Assembly (NCBI GenBank): GCA_015143295.1
Contig: JABCRI010001352.1
Coordinates: 23,721 to 87,720, forward strand
Origin: Tetracentron sinense
Lineage: Eukaryota; Streptophyta; Magnoliopsida; Trochodendrales; Trochodendraceae
Direction of reading: 5' to 3'
DNA: 64,000 nucleotides
Shown here one piece after another: positions 56,937 through 64,000 of the stretch. A program made the position numbers and the translations under genes. The notes under the pieces were generated by a model that saw only the letters and a program-made list of their open reading frames with translations, did no database searches and was not told where the DNA came from. The first letter of the stretch is position 1; each line of letters starts with the position of its first letter.

Positions 56937-57496
56937 GCAATTACAACCTAGCACTCCCCTATACATAATTTTATGTGGAAAATAAAAATGTAAGAGTGGG
57001 GTATTACAAAATATTATTTGGCATCAGCTATTCCAAATCTTGATATTGATGCAGTGATGATCCACTATTCGTAAGTTAACATAACTCTGTCTTCTTTATT
57101 AGCTAATCTGGTTACAACACATGAGTTACTACTAAGAAATATATGCCTAATTATAAGTGAAAAAAAAGAACAGTAGCAGCGTAGACATGAATATCCAGTA
57201 ATAACCATGAATACTTGAGAAATAAAAAAAGCATTTTTGCTTGTAGTATATTTCAGAAGGATTCAAATATTGATGGGTTGAGATCTGCTTTCGTAATTAC
57301 TATTACAATTACATTTTGCTTTGTTTTTGGAGCACTACTTTTTCTTTATTGATTTTCTTTTGTAATTGTTATACTATATAACTCTTTTGTAATTATGATT
57401 GTTGTCAATTATATAATTTGACAACTGCATGTATAGTTTCTGTATTGCCTTCAATTTCTGTGCACTGATTCTTCTTACTGAAGTTGTTTGTGCAAG

Positions 57497-57538
57497 GTCA
57501 TAGCTAAAGCATATTTATTAGTTCGTTTGATTATGAAG
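57497..57538 (+). CDS. Exon-like 14-codon block, array 2 copy
   Basis: tgcaag|gtcatagc and gaag|gtatatg bound 42 nt that read V-I-A-K-A-Y-L-L-V-R-L-I-M-K in phase 0. The array 1 copy (18,990) differs by one residue. About 25 codons further on a second short block ends in cag|gtatttc in both arrays. If array 2 still holds a working gene, this is near its 3' part. Confidence 0.35.
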
Positions 57539-58025
57539 GTATATGATAAAATTGGAAGCTATCCAGGTATTTCTTTATTTATATATCTTTTCCCACTGGT
57601 GTTTATTCATATTGTTTGGAAGCCCTGCACTGCATTTTGTGTTTTGTACTATTCTAATGTCCAATATTGCATTTATGTCCACTGGTATATTAGAATTATA
57701 CCAGGCCTCAATTATTTATCAGTCAATTTTGTGACTATGTAGCTTCAGACATTAAATCGTAGGAGGACACCTCATGGGTTGTTGTTTGCATGCATGGTAA
57801 GCTATTCAAGCTTACTAACCACAGTATGAATAGTGTCATGGTATATGTTGCAGGTATGCTCAACAATTGTGACTAGATCTATAGTGTTGGGATATCGATG
57901 GGTTGATTTGGCTTTGCTAAGTTAAGCTTGCATTTAATTGTAGCTAAAAAAACAGAATATTGAGAATTTTTATCTGCAATCGAGGCACTCCCTAAGAAAC
58001 ATATACATGAAAATTTTGCTCGGGT

Positions 58026-58116
58026 AGACGTGGGGGCAGATCAACAAATACCTGGGGTGTGGTCCCATCCTAAATTGTTTATCCTTTTTCCAAGAAAATC
58101 ACATCTAAGGTCCTCG
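58026..58116. mobile_element. Hairpin MITE, copy 9
   Basis: It resembles copy 1: gtagacgtgggggcag, aatacctggggtgtgg, catcctaaattgttt, then catctaaggtcctc. It lacks copy 1's internal duplication, so that duplication followed the split of the two arrays. Confidence 0.6.
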
Positions 58117-58704
58117 GCATTTATGGCTTTATACATAATTTTATGAAGAAAACGAAGCCCTACTTGTTTGTTATTGTATATTTCTTGTGTTGCACACATA
58201 TCAAGCATTTTGTAGATTACAGGATTAGTGTGGCTATTGATGTCGTGATCTAAGTTGAGTTTGACTTCTACAAATCCTTGTTATCTAGTTGCGTACATAG
58301 TATATTGAAAGGCATTTTTGCTTATACGTACTGTATTTGCAGAATATTTAGTGTGCACCTGCTACATCATTGGGATATATGGGTTAATTTGCTTTGGTGA
58401 GTTTTAAGCCTCCTTTCTACATTATTTTATTGCCTATCATTTCTATGTTAGCTTTATTCTCGCTTTATTATCATTTATATGTTAGCTTTAATATATCATG
58501 TTCAATAACTCTATATATCATATACATAAGCTTAATAAAAGACAAGAAAGAATATATATTTCTTATCACATTAGATCGAGCATTATAGGATTGTTTTATT
58601 ACACCACCCTAATCAATAATATAGGTTTGACTTAAAAGAGAATAGAACAAGATTTCAAAAGGTCAATGTTTACTGAGTAATAAACTTCAACATAAGACTG
58701 TTGT

Positions 58705-59440
58705 AAGGGGATTTTTGCACCTCTTCTCTCATTCTTCTCTAAAACTCCATGGTCCATCATCAACCAATACCCAAGTCCAATCCTGCATATCTCACCCACG
58801 CCTTAGCAAAATCAATCTAACCCTGCCAATTACCCAATCCAGGCCCAAAACCCTAGAAAAAAATCCCATTATGAGAAAAAGTAAGCATGTCAGTATCCCC
58901 TTTATCGCCATTCTTCATTTAATCTAAATTTAGTAATGTCGGTAATGGTGTCAATAATACCATTACCAACATATCTAACCAGCTTACAGTTTTTCTTCAT
59001 TTATCCTAAATTCAGTAATGTAGGTAATGCCATTACCGACATTCACTTCATCTGACCATATTATGTTATTTTAGGTTTATTCGGCGAACCATTTCAGGAA
59101 AATTATCCGATTGGCGATAATACCATTACTGACATTATCAATTTAAGGCTATTTTATAATTGCGGTACTGAGTTACCCTACCAGACTACCTTACTTAGCC
59201 TCCTCCAATATCCTATATATACCTCATTCCCACAAGCTTCCGTCCCACTCAAGAAATTCCACACAAAAAACCTTGCCAACTCGTGTTAAAGACCAAACCA
59301 AGCCCCAAACCTCTGTAATTTAGGAACTAGGTTGAGTTTGGCCTAGGGAGGAGGGAGCCTAGGCTAGCTTTAAAAGGCAACTCCGGTCTCCATAATTCCT
59401 CAGAGCTTTGTGGAGAAGAGTCGAGGAGTAGGACCTTCCT
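58705..59440 (+). repeat. Truncated LTR-derived segment, third copy
   Basis: Collinear with 9990-10,800 and 3147-3905: a tgcacctcttctc start, aagtccaatcctgc words, ggtaatgtcggtaat-type motifs at 58,900-59,110, then tatatata at 59,214 at the spot equal to the LTR TATA box. This copy is the one that best ties the family to the solo LTR at 34.8 kb. Confidence 0.6.
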
Positions 59441-60340
59441 CCTCCAAAACTCTCCCATCTTCTACTACTAAAAGCCAGACTTTCTTCTTCTTACGCGGCA
59501 TTCTCTCAAGAAATTTCACCCTTTTTCTCTTCAATTAAGCTGCCACGCTGGCACAATCAAAACTAACCGCTGTCTAGTCCTGTCTTTTGTTCCTCTCCCT
59601 ATTAATTAACTTCTCAAATGTTAACACTCCACTCCTCCTTCTCAGAATCCCAAGTTCAGGCTCCTCCTTCTCGGAGTCCCTTCCATTCCGTATTTATCAA
59701 ACCAAATAAGTCCTCGCGCCTACCTATTTAGCTCCCCACCCACCTATCCCTAAAATTTAATCATTCTTTGGATATCACGGTTCACTCAAAATATTCCTTT
59801 CTTCTCTCATTCTCTTCTCTCACGATCTCTAGCCTCCCTTTACCGCCTACACACTCTTCCCCACCGACTGAACACAACTCCCTTTTCGGGTACCTATCCC
59901 TAAAATTTAATCATTCTTTGGATATCACGGCTCACTCAAAATATTCCTTTCTTCTCTCACGTTCTCTCATTCTCTTCTCTCACGATCTCTAGCCTCCCTT
60001 TACCGCCTACACACTCTTCTCTACCAAGTGTTAATAGAGATTGTCTTCTATGAATCGTAGATTGAGATTGTCGTCCCCTACCGCATGCATGCACTTCTCT
60101 TAGATTCAAGGTTAGTTTGATAGATACATTGCAAATCTGTTTTCTTTTGATCTGATTGTTTGTTTTGGGGACCTTTTTGGTTTGGACAACCAAAAAAAAT
60201 CCTTTTGATTGTGTCGCGAGTGTTTGAATTTAGTCCTTGATTTTAGGGGTTTTATTTGTTAACTCTAACAAATAAAAAACATCACAAGTTGTTTCAATTA
60301 CAAATGTTATAGATGAATTTATATGATTTTATCATTATCT
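59441..60340 (+). promoter_or_regulatory. CT-rich leader with tandem duplication and candidate intron donor
   Basis: It repeats the block at 3906-4560. A unit of about 135 bp (ctatccctaaaatttaatc ... ctagcctccctttaccgcc) is present twice, at 59,743 and 59,901. The donor-like cagattcaag|gttagtttg is at about 60,108. After it comes T-rich DNA shared with 4360-4600. No coding exon follows before 60.4 kb. Confidence 0.45.
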
Positions 60341-60479
60341 GACCCAGCTCCCTTTTAAAAGAGTTATTTTTCTTAGCTTCCATGCGTGTGAAGCTCCCAA
60401 GCGGTGCGGTAGAGGTATTGAGAAAGTCAAAAATGCCCCCGTTTTCTAAACACTTACAATTTACTTCTCTAACTCATTC

Positions 60480-61330
60480 GATCGAATACACCTTAATCTT
60501 ACACAACACCATTTCGAACTCAGTTTTTATGTGAATGCTAAAACCATCATGCGTTCCCTACAAAGTAGATTAATACAACTTCATAGTTTAAGAAGAAGAA
60601 GAGGAAGAAGAAGAAGGAAGAAGAAGCCTCCTCACACTCCCTACAACCGTCAGATTAAGAGGTATGTTTAAACGATCAAATGGGTTAAAGAAAGAATAAG
60701 AACAGAGAACACCATTTCGAACTCAATTTGTATGTGAATGCTACAATCGTCACGCGTTCCCTACAAAGTAGATTAATACAACTTCATAGTTTAAGAAGAA
60801 GAAGGAAGAAGAAGCCTGGCCCTCACACGTTCCCTACAACCATCAGATTAATAAGTATGTTAAACAAACTATCGAAATCGAATTATTTTTGTTTATTTTT
60901 GTTTATTTCAAACTCATAATAAAATTAAAACCCTAAAACCTAAGGAAGATAACTCTAAGGAACTAAAACCCTAACGAAGATAAACCCTAAACCCCTGTAG
61001 GAAAAATCCAAACTTTCTTTAAATAGCCTGAATTTGAGATTACAGTTTTGAATTCAGTCTTAATATATATATATTACTAATCAATTTTATTACTTGCATG
61101 AAAAGAAAAGTAAAGGGAAAGGGGAAAGAGGTGAAAAAGGCCCAACCGTCTGTCAAAGTATGAAAGAATGGTTTGAAAACCCTAAAACCTAAGGAAGATA
61201 AACTCTAAGGAACTAAAACCCTAACGAAGATAAACCTAACCCTGAAGTCGCATCCAAACTTTCTCACACCACTGTAGGGGAAAAATCCAATCAACATTTC
61301 TTTAGATAATAGCATTTTGAATTCATTATA
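60480..61330 (+). repeat. Tandem promoter-like block, inverted partner of 1246-1660
   Basis: caccatttcgaactca / gcgttccctacaa / acttcatagtttaag / AAG-rich tract repeats at 60,508-60,640 and 60,710-60,850. aaccctaa-rich and tccaaactttct blocks repeat at 60,930-61,020 and 61,170-61,305. The combined order is the reverse complement of 1246-1660. Confidence 0.75.
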
Positions 61331-61379
61331 TATATTATATTACTAAGCAATTTTGAATTCAGTCTAATATATGATAGAG

Positions 61380-63420
61380 TTACTAATCAATTTTGATGAT
61401 AATTGGGACATTGAAAGAGGTGAAAAAGGCAACCGTATGTAAGGGAAAGTATGGAAAAGACAAAGCGTTGGAGGCCTGTCCATAAATAGCGTAGGGATGC
61501 ACTTATTTTTGATGTAGCAGGTAGGGTTATGAGGTTCACATTGTTAGACTTCACACTGATAATGAGTTTAAATGCTAGTATAAGTGTCCCTCTTGTCATA
61601 GTTCATGTCAGTTCTCCGACCTCCCTAAAAGTTTAAAAATGCTAGTATAAGTGTCCCTCTTGTCATAGTACATGTCAGTTCTCCGACCTCCCTAAAAGTT
61701 CGCAAGTTTGGTGAAGCACAACTGATTAAAAAATCTGACCCTCGTAGGGTGTTCGAGGCGTGTGACAATGATATAGAAGCAATTAAGATTGCATTGGTCC
61801 TATATGTGGAGTTATTGATTGTTGCAAAAGAGACACACTCGAACATCGAGATTAAGTACTTAGAGCTGCTTAGGGTGATCGAGGCGTGTGACAATGATAT
61901 GGACGCAAAGAACATTCGTTAGATCTTAAGATCAACAGTTTGCTTAAGGAAACGATAAACAATTTGCTTAAGATCTAACGAATGCCTTTGCGTCATATCA
62001 TTGTCACACGCCTCGAACAGGACCAGCTCCAAGTACTCAATCTCGATGTTTGAGTGTGTCTGCAACGATCAATAACTCCACATATAGGACCAACGCAATG
62101 TTGATTACGTCTATATCATTGTCACACGCCTCGAACACCCTAAGTAGGTCAGATTTTTTAATCAGTTGTGCTTCACCAAAGCAGGAGGGATACCTATACT
62201 AGCATTTAAACTCATTATCAGCGTGAAGTCTAACAATGTTTGAGTGTGTCTCTTTTGCAACGATCAATAACTCCACATATAGGACCAACGCAATCTTGAT
62301 TGCGTCTATATCATTGTCACACGCCTCGAACACCCTAAGCAGGTCAGATTTTTTAATCAGTTGTGCTTCACCAAAGCAGGAGGGACACCTATACTACTAG
62401 CCTTTAAACTCATTATCAGCGTGAAGTCTAACAATGTTTGAGTGTGTCTCTTTTGCAACGATCAATAACTCCACATATAGGACCAACGCAATCTTGATTG
62501 CGTCCATATCATTGTCACACGCCTCGAAAATCAGTTGTGCTTCACCAAACTTACGAACTTTAGGGAGGGAGAATGGCATTGCACTAATGGCGGGGGGACA
62601 CCTATATTACGCATTTAAACTATTATCAACGTGAAGTCAACAAGGTGAAACATCATAACCTTATAGTACATCAAAATAAGTGCATCCCTATGCCTTGAGT
62701 ACGCGTCGCTTATTTTTTCAAACCATTCTTTCATAGTCATTTGCAGGACGGTTGGGCCTTTTCCAACTCTTTCCCCTCTTCACGATTAGTAGTAATAATA
62801 TTAAGACGAATTTCGAAAATAAACAGTTGAATTCGAGATAACAGTCTCACTCGAATTCATCGAAACCATCTATCAGCGTGAATCCAACATGGTGAAGTAG
62901 GTGGGTGGCCTAAACCCACATTCGACTTTATTTTTTCAAAACAATTCTTTCATAGTACATTTGACGACGGTTGCGACCTTCCACTCTTTCCCCATTCCCC
63001 TTTTTCTCTGTTTTTGCATCTTGAATCTGCAAGTATTAATAAAATTGATAAGTAGTAAACATATTAAAGACTGATTCGAACATAAACAGCCCTGAATTGA
63101 GATAACCCAGTCTCCGACATTCATTCGGACCCATTATCACGTGAAGTCTAACAATTGGAAACCTCATAACTACTAAAAAAATAAGTGCAATCCACACCTC
63201 TGAAGTAGGTGGGTGCAATGCCTAACCGCATTCGGCTTTATTTTTCAAACCATCTTCATAGTACATTGACAGACGATTGGGCATTTTCTTTCCCCCTTCC
63301 CCTTTTTCTCTGTTTTTTGGCATTCGGAATCTGCAAGTATTAATAAAAATTGATTAGTAGTAATCATATTAAGATGAATTCGAAAATAAATAGCCTGAAT
63401 TCGAGGACAGTCTTGAATGA
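61380..63420. repeat. Large inverted repeat with tandem units in the right arm
   Basis: The arms meet at 61,930 and 61,967 (cattcgttagatcttaag facing its exact complement) around a 36-nt spacer. The left arm (about 61,080-61,930) is single copy. The right arm carries units of about 196 bp at 62,076, 62,271 and 62,469 (start word ctccacatataggacc), then three diverged units of about 260-300 bp (62,620, 62,880, 63,140) with caagtattaataaaa and gaattcgag words. It is built like a foldback element or a head-to-head duplication that expanded on one side. Confidence 0.8.
61690..61920 (+). pseudogene. Decayed reading frame, possibly DUF1985-like
   Basis: A plus frame is open from about 61,690 without a start codon and reads V-R-K-F-G-E-A-Q-L-I, then F-E-A-C-D-N-D-I-E-A-I-K-I-A-L-V-L-Y-V-E, then a basic stretch. 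The helix A-I-K-I-A-L-V-L-Y-V-E-L-L followed by a charged turn recalls DUF1985, a domain often carried with Ulp1-type protease in plant Mutator-like elements. The same frame occurs inverted in the right-arm units, best at 62,579-62,397 (minus). The resemblance is from memory of the domain's pattern and could be wrong. Confidence 0.3.
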
Positions 63421-63539
63421 GATATCAATGGTCATCGATCTTTATGTGGCTATAAAAGTGGTTACCATATCATTTACCTTTCAAAGACATCTTAGCTATC
63501 AAACATGGCATGAGAAATTCCGTTCCATCTTCTTGTAAT

Positions 63540-64000
63540 CATTTTCTTATGAAATGGACATGTCTTCTTTTCCTAAAATGTTGTTAAACTTAAACAAAAG
63601 CTGTACCTAACCTCACCGGTTCGCCCCCCCTTTATCTGGCTTGTTCATTCGTTTTCGTTTCCAGTTACTTCGTTGGGCAACTTGGTTTTCTAAGTGGAAT
63701 TTTACCCAAAGTTCCGCACTCTGTGTGTTATCCTTAGAACCAATTAACTAACTTCCTCTGATGTTCGGGATACTAGTACAAATTTCCCCTCCAAGATAAA
63801 ACGTGGTACGACAAAGGTATAAAGCTTTCTTGAAACTACTATTTTGATATTACGAGCCTATTACATCAATCAATGTCAAAATTAAATCATGATTGAGTCG
63901 TGAACATTAAACCTCGCTTCTTGGTGAACTGGTTTTACCCCTCTCGCATGGAGACATTACTTCAAACACATCATGCTCGATTGCTATTGGTTACTTTCCA
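63540..64000. other. No feature recognised
   Basis: Mixed-composition DNA, with a c-rich run at 63,625-63,632. No partner elsewhere in the window and no open frame of note. Confidence 0.5.

Larger units (their letters stand above)
49650..58620 (+). repeat. Cassette array 2
   Basis: It is paralogous to array 1. 50,690-53,290 aligns with 10,970-13,450, 53,290-57,780 with 13,450-19,300 (with unit gains and losses), and 57,850-58,620 with 9070-9880. Block A occurs at about 49,733, 52,816, 54,668, 55,772, 56,421 and 57,014. Four near-identical 120-bp units (gagtacatgagcaacaacc ... cagatattcatcat) stand at 53,970-54,310, against a single copy near 14,500-14,610. Gene-sized frames are absent. Confidence 0.8.

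Overview
The window looks like nuclear DNA of a flowering plant. It is AT-rich, has almost no long open reading frame, and is filled by plant-type elements: a Ty1/copia element of the Tork/Tnt1 kind, long solo LTRs that resemble the Tat/Ogre group, an Ac-like hAT transposon, hairpin MITEs, foldback elements and a decayed endogenous pararetrovirus. I cannot name the species. I saw no rRNA, tRNA, CRISPR array or bacterial-type operon.

Layout. 1-1.25 kb: minus-strand pararetrovirus relic (Caulimoviridae type), followed by a promoter-like block (1.25-1.66 kb) that recurs inverted at 60.5-61.3 kb. 1.7-8.3 kb: decayed duplicated DNA with three tandem 368-bp units and a hAT-like MITE with a perfect 8-bp target duplication. 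8.6-19.3 kb (array 1) and 49-58.6 kb (array 2): two paralogous arrays built from recurring cassettes, including a short exon-like motif (14 copies) and a hairpin MITE (9 copies).

19.3-33.9 kb is a nest. A minus-strand copia element (LTRs near 19.35-19.70 and 33.55-33.84 kb) is broken within integrase by a minus-strand long LTR. That LTR is itself broken by a 4.37-kb hAT transposon (22,754-27,121) and by a further plus-strand LTR ending at 29,459. A piece of the copia integrase has been re-duplicated inside the LTR's repeats. 34.8-37.1 kb is a solo LTR of the same long-LTR family in plus orientation.

42.2-48.3 kb is a cluster of small inverted-repeat elements. One, at 43,656-43,975, has a perfect 9-bp target duplication, which points to the Mutator superfamily. 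The only convincing start of a cellular gene is an exon at 48,843-48,944 (34 codons, good donor). Later candidate exons lie inside array 2, so the arrays probably arose by repeated duplication of this gene's intron-rich body. 60.4-63.5 kb ends the window with a large inverted repeat centred near 61,948, carrying decayed reading frames that may belong to the DUF1985 group.

Nearly everything coding is broken. The genes do not form a pathway; the window is best read as layers of insertion and local duplication around one host gene family.
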